Positions 17,603 through 25,343 of a stretch of 38,638 bases of DNA are shown piece by piece. Below the pieces are notes generated by a model. It was given only the letters and a program-made list of their open reading frames with translations. It searched no databases and was not told the origin of the DNA. The DNA is from Caldilineaceae bacterium. GTDB lineage: Bacteria > Chloroflexota > Anaerolineae > Caldilineales > Caldilineaceae. Location: positions 1 through 38,638 of the forward strand of contig JAJDTL010000001.1 in the NCBI GenBank assembly GCA_022827195.1, read 5' to 3'. The stretch's first letter is position 1. The number at the start of each line of letters is the position of its first letter. A program made the translations under genes and the position numbers.

Positions 17603-18220
17603 TCACTGCGAAACGCGCACGAGCGCAGGACGCAGGATCCGGTCCTGGATGCGATAGCCGGTGCGTAAAGTCTGGATGATATGTCCGCTGGGGACGTCAG
17701 CGTTCGGTTCGTTCGAGATTGCCTCGTGCCGGGTAGGGTCGAATTCACCGCATGCAGCCAACGGCTCGACCTCCGCGTTGGCGAGAACGTCCAGCAGTTT
17801 CTGCTGAATCTGCTCAAAGCCCTCGAGCCATGCCCGCTCCTCGCCCGAAACGCCGGCAGGAACGTTCTGGAAGGCCAGCTCCAGGTCATCGAGAACAGGC
17901 AGCAGCTGGCGCATCATGTTTTCCTTGTCGCGCTTGATACGCTCCTGGTGCTGGCGTTCACGGCGTTTGCCCGCGTTCTCATACTCGGCGACCGTGCGCT
18001 GCATCATGTCGACCGCTCTGGCCGCCTGTTCCTGGGCCTCAACCAACTCCGATTCAAGCCGGGCGATGCTCTCTTCGGGTGTCTCCTGTCTCTCGTCAGC
18101 CTCCTCAGTCTCACGTGCACCGTCCGACTCGGGGCCTTCAGCGTCAAGAATGACCTCTTCAGGCAACTGCCCGTTTCCTGTTTCCACCGACCCGTTTTTG
18201 CGCTCTTCCTCTTGATTCAT
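17603..18220 (-). CDS. grpE: Nucleotide exchange factor GrpE
   Basis: GrpE releases ADP from the chaperone DnaK. The 205-residue protein has an acidic disordered N-terminus (about 1-50), a long coiled-coil (about 50-110, including YENAGKRRERQHQERIKRDKENMMRQLLPVLDDLELAF) and the C-terminal beta domain (PNADVPSGHIIQTLRTGYRIQDRILRPALVRVSQ). These are the classic GrpE features. It lies 36 bases downstream of hrcA, the usual CIRCE-controlled order. The expected dnaK and dnaJ do not follow; a GNAT gene does. Confidence 0.95.
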   Translation of the reverse strand: MNQEEERKNGSVETGNGQLPEEVILDAEGPESDGARETEEADERQETPEESIARLESELVEAQEQAARAVDMMQRTVAEYENAGKRRERQHQERIKRDKENMMRQLLPVLDDLELAFQNVPAGVSGEERAWLEGFEQIQQKLLDVLANAEVEPLAACGEFDPTRHEAISNEPNADVPSGHIIQTLRTGYRIQDRILRPALVRVSQ

Positions 18221-18256
18221 AGATGGTCCCGTTGTCCGGAAATGTTCTACTGAGAA

Positions 18257-19285
18257 CTAGCCGTAGATCTGGTGCATCAGTTCGTCCAGGAGGGTGGCGA
18301 CGTAGCGCACGGCCCCAATTGTGCGCCCGTAGGGCATGCGCATCGGGCCTACCACGCCCAGCAGCCCGCTGACGCGGTCCGGCACGCCGTAGCGGCTCAA
18401 CACCAGGCTGATGTCCTGCATGTCGCCGAACCGGCCTTCCCCGGCGATCATCACCTGTACGTCGTTCAGCTCCATGACATCATGATATATCTCTTGCAGC
18501 AGTGAGCGCTGCTCGAAAACCTGCACGATCCGCCGCACCTGCGGCCCGTCGGCAAACTCGGGCTCGGCCAGCACCTGGGCCAGCCCGTGTCGATAGACCC
18601 GTTCGCCGATCTGCTCCTTGGACTGGCGCAGTGTGTTGAGTACCAGTTCGCCCACCTCGCGCGCGAGTCCGTTGAATCCCTCCAGTTTCTCCGGTAAATC
18701 GGCGATGTTGGCGCCTGATATCTCTTCATTGAGCTGGTTGCTGGCGCGGCTCAACTCCTCCTGAAAGATCGGTTGCTCCAGCGTTATCAACTGCTGTTTC
18801 AATGCGCCCGTAGCCAGCACAAGCACCAGCAGCACAACGGTATCCTGAATGCCGATCAACTCCAGGTGTTTGACCCGGCTGGACATCGAGCGGGGCGAAG
18901 TCGCCAGCGCCGCGCCCGCGGAAGCCTTCGCCAACACAGCCGTGCTGAGGCGGAGCCACTGATCGATCTCCCGCCTTGCCTGATGAAACTGATGGCGGAT
19001 CATCTGCCGTTCGCGTGAGGGCAGATCGGTGTGCGCCATCAGATGCGTTACGAAATAACGGTAGCCTTCATCGGTCGGGATGCGGCCGGCGCTGGTATGT
19101 GGATGTGTCAGCAGCCCGGCCTTCTCCAGCGCCGCCAGGTCGTTGCGAATCGTCGACGCGCTGACACCCATGTCGTACTTCTGCGCGATCGATTTGCTGC
19201 CCACAGGTTGGGCGCTCTTTACATATTCCTGGATGACGACGCGCAGCACCTGTTTACGCCGCTGGCTGAGCTGGAGGTCCTTCAT
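18257..19285 (-). CDS. hrcA: Heat-inducible transcription repressor HrcA
   Basis: HrcA binds the CIRCE operator and represses heat-shock genes, and needs GroEL for activity. The 342-residue protein shows the N-terminal winged-helix region (RRKQVLRVVIQEYVKSAQPVGSKSIAQKY, SASTIRNDLAALEKAGLLTHPHTSAGRIPTDEGYRYFV). The C-terminal core includes GVPDRVSGLLGVVGPMRMPYGRTIGAVRYV. Length is typical. A perfect CIRCE lies 33 bases upstream between the promoter and the ATG, so the gene is autoregulated. It is followed by grpE. Confidence 0.96.
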   Translation of the reverse strand: MKDLQLSQRRKQVLRVVIQEYVKSAQPVGSKSIAQKYDMGVSASTIRNDLAALEKAGLLTHPHTSAGRIPTDEGYRYFVTHLMAHTDLPSRERQMIRHQFHQARREIDQWLRLSTAVLAKASAGAALATSPRSMSSRVKHLELIGIQDTVVLLVLVLATGALKQQLITLEQPIFQEELSRASNQLNEEISGANIADLPEKLEGFNGLAREVGELVLNTLRQSKEQIGERVYRHGLAQVLAEPEFADGPQVRRIVQVFEQRSLLQEIYHDVMELNDVQVMIAGEGRFGDMQDISLVLSRYGVPDRVSGLLGVVGPMRMPYGRTIGAVRYVATLLDELMHQIYG

Positions 19286-19317
19286 AGATTCCCGGCAATT
19301 TTATCTGGTTTCGGGCT

Positions 19318-19344
19318 TTAGCACTCCTGCAAAGGGAGTGCTAA
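19318..19344 (-). promoter_or_regulatory. CIRCE operator upstream of hrcA
   Basis: TTAGCACTC (19318-19326), nine spacer bases, GAGTGCTAA (19336-19344). This is an exact match to the canonical CIRCE inverted repeat, the HrcA binding site. It sits just downstream of the predicted -10 (19355-19360), overlapping the expected transcription start. Bound HrcA would block initiation of the hrcA-grpE operon. Confidence 0.97.
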
Positions 19345-19354
19345 TCAAGCAGGA

Positions 19355-19384
19355 AGTGTAACAAATCGGGTCTTGAGTTGTCAA
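19355..19384 (-). promoter_or_regulatory. Promoter of hrcA-grpE
   Basis: On the minus strand a perfect -35 TTGACA (19384-19379) is followed after 18 bases by TACACT (19360-19355). This is a strong housekeeping-sigma promoter, and its start site falls beside or within the CIRCE. The TACACT hexamer matches four or five of six consensus positions depending on register. Confidence 0.75.
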
Positions 19385-19400
19385 AGGATTGGGGCTCGGT

Positions 19401-20975
19401 TCAGTAGGCATTCTTGTTCGAGCCCAGCAGCCATTGCCCCAAAGTCCGCAGCAGAATCTTGATGTCCAGTGCCAGTGACCAGTTCTCGATGTACCAGAGG
19501 TCGTACTTCGTGCGTTCCTCGATGGATGTGTCCCCGCGCAGCCCGTTGACCGCGGCCCAGCCGGTCATTCCCGCCTTTTCGCGGTGGCGGTCCATGTAGC
19601 GCGGGATCATCTGGCGGAACTGCTCCACATAGACTGGCCGCTCCGGACGCGGCCCCACCAGGCTCATTTCGCCGAAGAGAATATTGACCAGCTGCGGAAG
19701 TTCATCGATATTGGTGCGCCGGATGAATGCGCCCAACTTCGTGCGCCGCGGATCGTTCTCTACCGTCCAGCCCGGGCCGGACCGTTCGGCGTCCTGGCGC
19801 ATCGAGCGAAACTTCAGGATCTTGAACGATTTGGCATCCAACCCCATCCGTTCATGCGTATAGAAGACCGGCCCCGGGCTGTCCAGCTTGATCAGCAGCG
19901 CCACCAGCAACAGAAACGGGCTGAGAATCACCAGCCCGATCGCGCTGCCCACCAAATCCATTCCCCGCTTGAGTGTAAGCTTCCAGCCCTGCAGCGCCAC
20001 ATCGCGGATCGTCACCAGAGGAAGCCCGCCGAGATAGCCGATCGTCACCTCGCTCGCCATGATTCCAAACGCGTCCGGCAGCACGCGAATACCGACCTTT
20101 TCCCGCTCACACAGGCTGATGATGCCGATCAGCTCCTCATGCGTATTCTCCGGCAGCGCGATGATCACTTCGTCGACGGCATATTCGTCGATTACTCTGG
20201 GAATGTCGACAACACTTCCCAAGACCGGCACATTGAGTATCGAACGTCTGGGGCTGTTGTCGATGACGCCGATTACCTTGAAGCCGAACTTCGGATTGGA
20301 CTGAATTCTTTGCAGAATCATGCGGCCGGTGTCCCCGCCGCCGATCAGCAGCACGCTGTCATCGCCGATTCCCCTTGACTGCGCGTTCCACTGTATCTGC
20401 GCGTGCAACGTGCGGCCGACGGTCAGCAGGAGGATGTTGAGCAGCCAGGCATAGCCCAGGAATGTGCGGTGGTATACAAAGTCCCGCAGAAAAAGATTCA
20501 CCAGCGCGACCGTCAGCAGCGTGCAGAGCGTGGTCAACTTTATGGTCCGAAAGATTTCGTCCAGATAGCCCAGCGGCCGCCGGCGATGGTACATGCGCTG
20601 GGTAAAGAAGAGGGCAAGGAGCAGGACCGATTGCACCAGCGGCAGGGGCAGGAACTCCACAAACGGTCCGACGATTATCTCTGGCTGCAACTCCATCAGC
20701 CGCGGCGTCAGGTTCATTTCCGTGAGCTCGTGGGCGAGGTAGAACGCCAGCCACGTGCTACCCACATCCACCAGGACCAGCGATAGCGCAAACAGGAATT
20801 GGGCGCGCTTTAGCAGACCGGGACGCTGACCGCGCAGCGCCGCGTAGCTGCCATTGGGGCTGGTGGGCGCGCCCTGCTCCGCCGCCGCGGTCTCCACGCC
20901 GGCGCTCGCCGATGGCCGCGCTTGCGTTAGCGTCTCCTCATATTCCGAGCCTGGTTGAACAGGTGACTTCCACAT
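19401..20975 (-). CDS. Polyprenyl-phosphate sugar-1-phosphate transferase (WcaJ/PNPT family)
   Basis: The 524-residue membrane enzyme starts exopolysaccharide or glycan synthesis by moving a sugar phosphate onto undecaprenyl phosphate. After a non-conserved N-terminus there are four hydrophobic segments (about 60-180), then a Rossmann CoA_binding_3 domain ([14 protein letters not shown], about 208-330). The catalytic bacterial sugar-transferase domain runs from about 336 to 524: [18 protein letters not shown] (388-392), DELPQL (424-429), [10 protein letters not shown] (438-447) and [13 protein letters not shown]. The length and domain order match full-size WcaJ-like proteins. It lies 49 bases after a GT2 gene in the same direction, consistent with a polysaccharide pathway. 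The sugar used cannot be predicted. Confidence 0.93.
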   Translation of the reverse strand: MWKSPVQPGSEYEETLTQARPSASAGVETAAAEQGAPTSPNGSYAALRGQRPGLLKRAQFLFALSLVLVDVGSTWLAFYLAHELTEMNLTPRLMELQPEIIVGPFVEFLPLPLVQSVLLLALFFTQRMYHRRRPLGYLDEIFRTIKLTTLCTLLTVALVNLFLRDFVYHRTFLGYAWLLNILLLTVGRTLHAQIQWNAQSRGIGDDSVLLIGGGDTGRMILQRIQSNPKFGFKVIGVIDNSPRRSILNVPVLGSVVDIPRVIDEYAVDEVIIALPENTHEELIGIISLCEREKVGIRVLPDAFGIMASEVTIGYLGGLPLVTIRDVALQGWKLTLKRGMDLVGSAIGLVILSPFLLLVALLIKLDSPGPVFYTHERMGLDAKSFKILKFRSMRQDAERSGPGWTVENDPRRTKLGAFIRRTNIDELPQLVNILFGEMSLVGPRPERPVYVEQFRQMIPRYMDRHREKAGMTGWAAVNGLRGDTSIEERTKYDLWYIENWSLALDIKILLRTLGQWLLGSNKNAY

Positions 20976-21024
20976 CTTGCCTATTGCCTCAAGCCGAAAG
21001 TTTGCGGCCCATCACGAGTTGCGG

Positions 21025-22044
21025 TCAGACCCGCTCCTGGCGCAATTTCCACAGCCGGACGGCAATGTCCACCCCTCCGATCAGAGCGATCCCCAACCAG
21101 ATCAATTTGTCCAAAACCCAGGAACTGTCGGCCCGATAGTGCTTGCGATAGAAGATCCACATCGCTTCGTAGAAGGCGAGGCGGGCCTTGCGGCTCTTGC
21201 GGCTGGAGGCCTCCTTCACGTGGGTGACCTCCACCTCGCCGTTGTACCAGACTTCCCAGCCGGCGGTCTTGATTCGCTTTGCCCAATCCAGGTCTTCGCC
21301 GTACATGAAATAGGCCTCATCCAACAGCCCGACCTGGCGGACCGCCTCTCCGCGCACCTGCATATACGCGCCGACAACCGAATCCACCGGATATACCGCA
21401 TCTTCTGGCAGATAGCCCAGATTATAGGCGTTAAATCGCCTGCTCTGCGGGAAGAGCCGGCTCAGCCGGGTCATGCGGCAGAAACTCACCCAGGGTGTGG
21501 GGAAGCTGCGCCTGCAAGCCAGGTCCAGCGTTCCGTCCGGGCGCCGTAAACGCGGCCCGGCTGCCCCGACCTTGGGCCGTCCGTCCATAAACAGGATCAT
21601 CTCGGCCAAGGCGGTCGGCGGCAACACGGTGTCGGCATTGAGCAGAAGCACGAAACGCGGAAAGGGCGCGCTGCCGGAGGACCGGCGTTCACCGAAGCCA
21701 AGTTGACGCAGGGCAAGGTTGTTGGCCGCGCTGAAGCCCAGGTTGGTCTCGGCAACGATCAGGCCCGTCTGGGGAAAGTGGTCATTTATGATGGCGACGC
21801 TGTCATCATGGCTGTCGTTGTCTACAACACAGACTGTGTAGGTGAAGTTGCCGTTGGAGGCGAAAACGGATTCCAGGCAGCCGGCCAGGAGCGCGCCGGC
21901 GTTATAGTTGACGATGACAATGGCGAGGTCCAGCCCCTCGGCATACCGAGAAGTCCCGGACGAGACGCCGCTCCCTGGCTGCGGCGCCGGCGAACAGGCC
22001 GTCTCGATCCATTCTGACCAGGCGATATAGCAAGGAGACTGCAT
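21025..22044 (-). CDS. GT2-family glycosyltransferase (rhamnosyltransferase-like)
   Basis: The 339-residue protein has the GT-A family-2 fold: AIVIVNYNAGALLAGCLESV (41-60), CVVDNDSHDDS (72-82), NLGFSAANN (101-109), the metal/nucleotide site LLNADT (134-139) and YGEDLDWAKRI. The C-terminus has a hydrophobic stretch (VLDKLIWLGIALIGGVDIAV) that may attach it to the membrane. About 38 residues precede the conserved domain, so the true start could be later, but no better start codon was found. The gene next in the operon is the sugar-phosphate transferase, so it likely adds a sugar to a lipid-linked glycan. Confidence 0.9.
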   Translation of the reverse strand: MQSPCYIAWSEWIETACSPAPQPGSGVSSGTSRYAEGLDLAIVIVNYNAGALLAGCLESVFASNGNFTYTVCVVDNDSHDDSVAIINDHFPQTGLIVAETNLGFSAANNLALRQLGFGERRSSGSAPFPRFVLLLNADTVLPPTALAEMILFMDGRPKVGAAGPRLRRPDGTLDLACRRSFPTPWVSFCRMTRLSRLFPQSRRFNAYNLGYLPEDAVYPVDSVVGAYMQVRGEAVRQVGLLDEAYFMYGEDLDWAKRIKTAGWEVWYNGEVEVTHVKEASSRKSRKARLAFYEAMWIFYRKHYRADSSWVLDKLIWLGIALIGGVDIAVRLWKLRQERV

Positions 22045-22193
22045 TGTCTGAACTGAAAACCGGTAATGGACCTTGATTCATGCGCCTGTGCGACGGGGAT
22101 GATTAACAGCTACGGAGCGCAGGACAGTTAATCAGGCAAATCAAACAAACGACAGGAATCGCAGTCGGAACTGTCTGCATGTATGCTGAATTG

Positions 22194-22222
22194 ATTCTAG
22201 CATGGCCTCAACCTTTCGACAA
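22194..22222 (-). promoter_or_regulatory. Candidate promoter for the GT2/sugar-transferase pair
   Basis: Minus strand TTGTCG (22222-22217) and TAGAAT (22199-22194) are separated by 17 bases. The -10 matches five of six consensus positions and the -35 four of six. It lies about 150 bases before the GT2 start, inside the 259-base gap after ftcD, where I see nothing else. Confidence 0.4.
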
Positions 22223-22303
22223 AGCGGTTGTCCGAACCACCCCGGCCCGGGCCAATCTTTCCAATCCGCCAGAAACCGCACGCCCATATGCGCATAGGAA
22301 CGG

Positions 22304-23242
22304 CTACAGCCGGCGCAGCGCGTACTCCAGGATGCGCTCGACGGGCAGGGCCGGCAGGAGGAGGGCGCCGGCTGCCTCCGCAAGAAGTTGGGGCGAGAGC
22401 GAACTCCACTCGAGCCCTTCACAACCCGGCAGCGCGTCCAGGGGGATGAGGCCGATCAGTTCGCTGCGGTCCAAAGCGGCTGATTGGCGCGCGGCCTCCT
22501 GGCGGATCGCCTCGACGACGGCGAGCGGCGGCGTTATGCGATAGTCGACAAGATTCATGCTTACCTGGGCCTGTCCGTCAACGCGAAGACCCAGGGCACG
22601 CACCGCCGGTAGTCCGCCATTGCTCTCCCGAATTCTGCGGGCGATAGTCTTGGCAGCCGCCACATTGGCGCTGCGCAGGAAGACGTTGAAGGCGATCAGT
22701 ATGGGCCTGGCTCCTACGATGACGGCACCCGCGGGCCCGGCCCGGGCCGGGCCGAAGTCGGGCAGATACTCGGGGCGCCGGATCTGCTGAATGAGGGCCT
22801 CGTACTCCCCGCGGCGGATGTCGGCGATGTGGCGCCTTTCCGGCTTGGCGGCCGCGGCTGCATAGAGGTAGACGGGCAGCCCCAGTTTATCCCCGATTCG
22901 GCGACCCAACTGACGCGCGAAGCGCGCGCACTCTGCAAGCGAGCATTCTCGCAACGGCACAAGCGGGACCACATCGGCCGCGCCCAGCCTCGGGTGAACG
23001 CCCCGCTGCCGGCGCAGGTCGATGCGGCTGCCCGCCACTTCAACCGCATCGAATAACCCCCGCAGAACCGGCTCCGGCGGCCCCGCGACCGTCAGAACCG
23101 TGCGGTTGTGGTCGTGATCGCTGGTGCGATGGAGCAACCGTGCGCCGTGCGCCTGAACGGCCGCCGCCAGTTCGTCGATGACCTGCACGCGGCGGCCCTC
23201 AGAAAAGTTGGGGACTGCCTCGATCAGTGGACTTGCATTCAT
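22304..23242 (-). CDS. ftcD: Glutamate formimidoyltransferase (FtcD N-terminal type)
   Basis: The enzyme transfers the formimino group between N-formimino-glutamate and tetrahydrofolate, linking histidine breakdown and one-carbon metabolism. Family motifs: VPNFSEGRR (10-18), DHDHNRTVLTV, GVHPRLGAADVVPLVPL, NVFLRSANVAAAKTIARRIRESNGGLPAVRALG and QVSMNLVDYRITPP. At 312 residues it is the stand-alone transferase without the cyclodeaminase domain found in animal FTCD. I chose the ATG at 23242 rather than the open start at 23281, because the family begins just before VPNFSEG and the later start leaves 14 bases after modB. It is apparently cotranscribed with modA-modB, an odd partner. Confidence 0.9.
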   Translation of the reverse strand: MNASPLIEAVPNFSEGRRVQVIDELAAAVQAHGARLLHRTSDHDHNRTVLTVAGPPEPVLRGLFDAVEVAGSRIDLRRQRGVHPRLGAADVVPLVPLRECSLAECARFARQLGRRIGDKLGLPVYLYAAAAAKPERRHIADIRRGEYEALIQQIRRPEYLPDFGPARAGPAGAVIVGARPILIAFNVFLRSANVAAAKTIARRIRESNGGLPAVRALGLRVDGQAQVSMNLVDYRITPPLAVVEAIRQEAARQSAALDRSELIGLIPLDALPGCEGLEWSSLSPQLLAEAAGALLLPALPVERILEYALRRL

Positions 23243-23256
23243 CGTTTGGACTGCGC

Positions 23257-24111
23257 CTACCGGCTTCGACCCAGCAGCCATTTCACCAGCAGGAGAATGG
23301 CAAAGGCGGTCACCATCAGCACGAGCGACAAGGCCAGCGCCACGTCTAGGTCCATCTCGAAGCCAATATAGATGGCCAGGGGCATGGTCTGTGTGCGCCC
23401 CGGATAGTTGCCGGCGAAAAGGATAGTCGCGCCGAAATCTCCCAACGCCCTGGCCCAGGTCATAACCAGTCCGCCCAGCAACGAAGCGCGGGCCAGTGGG
23501 ACCGTGACAAAACGGAAGATCTGCCGACTGTCGGCCCCGTCAAGCGCGGCCGCCTCTTCCAGTTCGGCGGCGCTGCGGCTGAGACCGCCAATGGCCGCGC
23601 GGATGTAGTAGGGCGAGGCGACGAAGATCTGGGCGAGAATGACGGCCAGCGAGGTAAAGGCGATTTCGACCCCGGCCATCGACAGGCTCTGGCCGATCAT
23701 CCCGCGGCGGCCGAAGGCCATCAGCAGCGCCAAACCTGCCACCGCCGGTGGCAGGACCGTCGGCAAATCGATAACCGTGTCCAGCGCGCGGCGGCCGGGA
23801 AAACGCCGCCGGGCAATGAGCAGCGCCAGCGGCGTGCCCAGCAGGACGGTTAACAGCGTTGCCGTAGCCGAGGTCCATACGCTGAGGAGGATGGCGCGGC
23901 GCGCGACCTCCTGCGCCAGATGCGTGCCGATCTCGGCCAGCTCCGTGCGCCAGATGAGCGCCAGCAACGGCAGAACCAGGAACAGGATCATCGGCACGGC
24001 CGACCAGAACAGCGTCATGCCCGCGCGCGGGCGGGAGGAAGCAACGTCCAGGCCGCCGCGCGCCCGGCCGACGGGAATGGGCATGGATTCCGCCGCCTCA
24101 CTCGTTCGCAT
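23257..24111 (-). CDS. modB: Molybdate-type ABC transporter permease ModB
   Basis: An integral membrane permease with about five to six hydrophobic segments and the ModB/CysT pattern: TATLLTVLLGTPLALLIARRRFPGR, DLPTVLPPAVAGLALLMAFGRRG, and the EAA loop ELEEAAALDGADSRQIFRFVTVPLA that contacts the ATPase. The ATG at 24111 overlaps the end of modA by 14 bases, and the result (284 residues) is slightly longer than most ModB proteins because of a polar N-terminus. The upstream open frame to 24168 would overlap modA more and is less likely. No modC ATPase gene is in the window, so an ATPase encoded elsewhere would have to serve. Confidence 0.9.
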   Translation of the reverse strand: MRTSEAAESMPIPVGRARGGLDVASSRPRAGMTLFWSAVPMILFLVLPLLALIWRTELAEIGTHLAQEVARRAILLSVWTSATATLLTVLLGTPLALLIARRRFPGRRALDTVIDLPTVLPPAVAGLALLMAFGRRGMIGQSLSMAGVEIAFTSLAVILAQIFVASPYYIRAAIGGLSRSAAELEEAAALDGADSRQIFRFVTVPLARASLLGGLVMTWARALGDFGATILFAGNYPGRTQTMPLAIYIGFEMDLDVALALSLVLMVTAFAILLLVKWLLGRSR

Positions 24112-25126
24112 GGTCGGATGCCCGCGCGGGCGCAGGAGTTGCGCCGTCAGCCCGGCATTGCGTAGCAAAACCGTGCCTCTCTAATACAGCCGCGCCCTCC
24201 TCGGAGAATAGCCAGGCGATAAAGGCCGCGGCCTGTTCGGGCTGCTTCACGCCCTGGACCAGCGCAATCGGGTAGGTTGCAATGATGTTGAGATGGGCCG
24301 GAATCTCGATGCGCTGCAGGTCCGTGATGCCGATGAGATCGCTGGCGTAGACGACACCGGCATCGGCCTCGCCCAACTGCAGTTTGCTGAGAACGCCGCG
24401 CACGTTCTGCTCCTCCGATACGATATTGGCCTCGAAACCGTCGCGAAAACCGACGCCCAGGCGTTCATCTTCGGCCGCGTTGGCCAGGAATTGGCGCGTG
24501 TAACGCCCTACAGGTACGGCCTCCGCGCCGACCACGATTTTCAGGCCCGGCTGCGCCAACTTCTGCAGCAGTTCCAAGGCTGACGGCCCGTCCACGTCGT
24601 CGGAAAACGGTGCAGAATGCCCGTAGCCGATCTCCAGTCGATTGCACGCCAAAGTCTTCACGTCCCCCGGTTCAACCCGTCCGGCAGCGATCGCCGCCTG
24701 CATCTGTGCCTCGTCGGCTGAGGCGAAAATGTCGGCACGCGCCCCCTCGCGCAGCTGCCCCGCGAGCTGCTGGGAACCGGCAAAGTTGAAGACAACGTTG
24801 CCGCGATGGCCGCCTTCGCCATACGACCGCACCGCCTGTTGGAAAACATTGGTGAGCGACGCGGCCGCAAAGACCGTGACCTCGTCCGTTCTGGATGATG
24901 CCCCCGCATCAAGAGACGGTCCGCGGCAGCCGCCGGGCAGCCAGACGCCCGCTAGAAGAGCCGCCGCGCCGAGGATACAGGCACACCGAGATGCCCAACG
25001 CCGCCGCCGTGAATCGCCCTGCAAGACCTGTTTCGCTCCCCGTTGAACCGCGGCACCGCGGGCATTTGAAGCGGACCCGCCTCCTGCCGCCGGAATCTGC
25101 CCGCGAGCGACCGCCATCCATCGCAC
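24098..25126 (-). CDS. modA: Molybdate-binding lipoprotein ModA
   Basis: The periplasmic-type substrate-binding protein of a molybdate/tungstate ABC importer. TVFAAASLTNVFQQAV, NFAGSQQLAGQLREGARADIFASADE and GVVYASDL are the family's signature regions. A basic stretch, a hydrophobic segment (about 49-66) and LPGGC place the lipidated Cys at residue 67 when counted from the GTG at 25126. That start gives an unusually long n-region. A TTG at 25024, preceded by GGGGAG, would give a normal-size signal peptide and may be the real start. The gene heads the modA-modB-ftcD group and is divergent from the FemAB-like gene. Confidence 0.88.
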   Translation of the reverse strand: MRWMAVARGQIPAAGGGSASNARGAAVQRGAKQVLQGDSRRRRWASRCACILGAAALLAGVWLPGGCRGPSLDAGASSRTDEVTVFAAASLTNVFQQAVRSYGEGGHRGNVVFNFAGSQQLAGQLREGARADIFASADEAQMQAAIAAGRVEPGDVKTLACNRLEIGYGHSAPFSDDVDGPSALELLQKLAQPGLKIVVGAEAVPVGRYTRQFLANAAEDERLGVGFRDGFEANIVSEEQNVRGVLSKLQLGEADAGVVYASDLIGITDLQRIEIPAHLNIIATYPIALVQGVKQPEQAAAFIAWLFSEEGAAVLERHGFATQCRADGATPAPARASDHANE

Positions 25127-25265
25127 AGACCGAGCACAGATTCAGCCAAGCGCCGATTTGATGATAGCACCGTCCCCGTAGCCGCTTCAAATTCAGCCTG
25201 TTCCCAGGGTTGCCGCGCCGCACCTCCGTGCGGGCTGCCGCCGTTCCATTCTGTTCAGGGCGATA

Positions 25266-25274
25266 TGGTATGAT
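25266..25274 (+). promoter_or_regulatory. Possible extended -10 element before the FemAB-like gene
   Basis: TGGTATGAT fits an extended -10 (TG-N-TATAAT with one mismatch) about 70 bases before the GTG start. No convincing -35 was found 16-19 bases upstream. It lies in the 217-base divergent gap between modA and the FemAB-like gene. Weak support. Confidence 0.3.
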
Positions 25275-25343
25275 CGATGGACGTGAACGGCGACGCGGCA
25301 GCGAGACAGGGCTGCAGAGGCAACGCGTAAGACAGGAGCAGCG

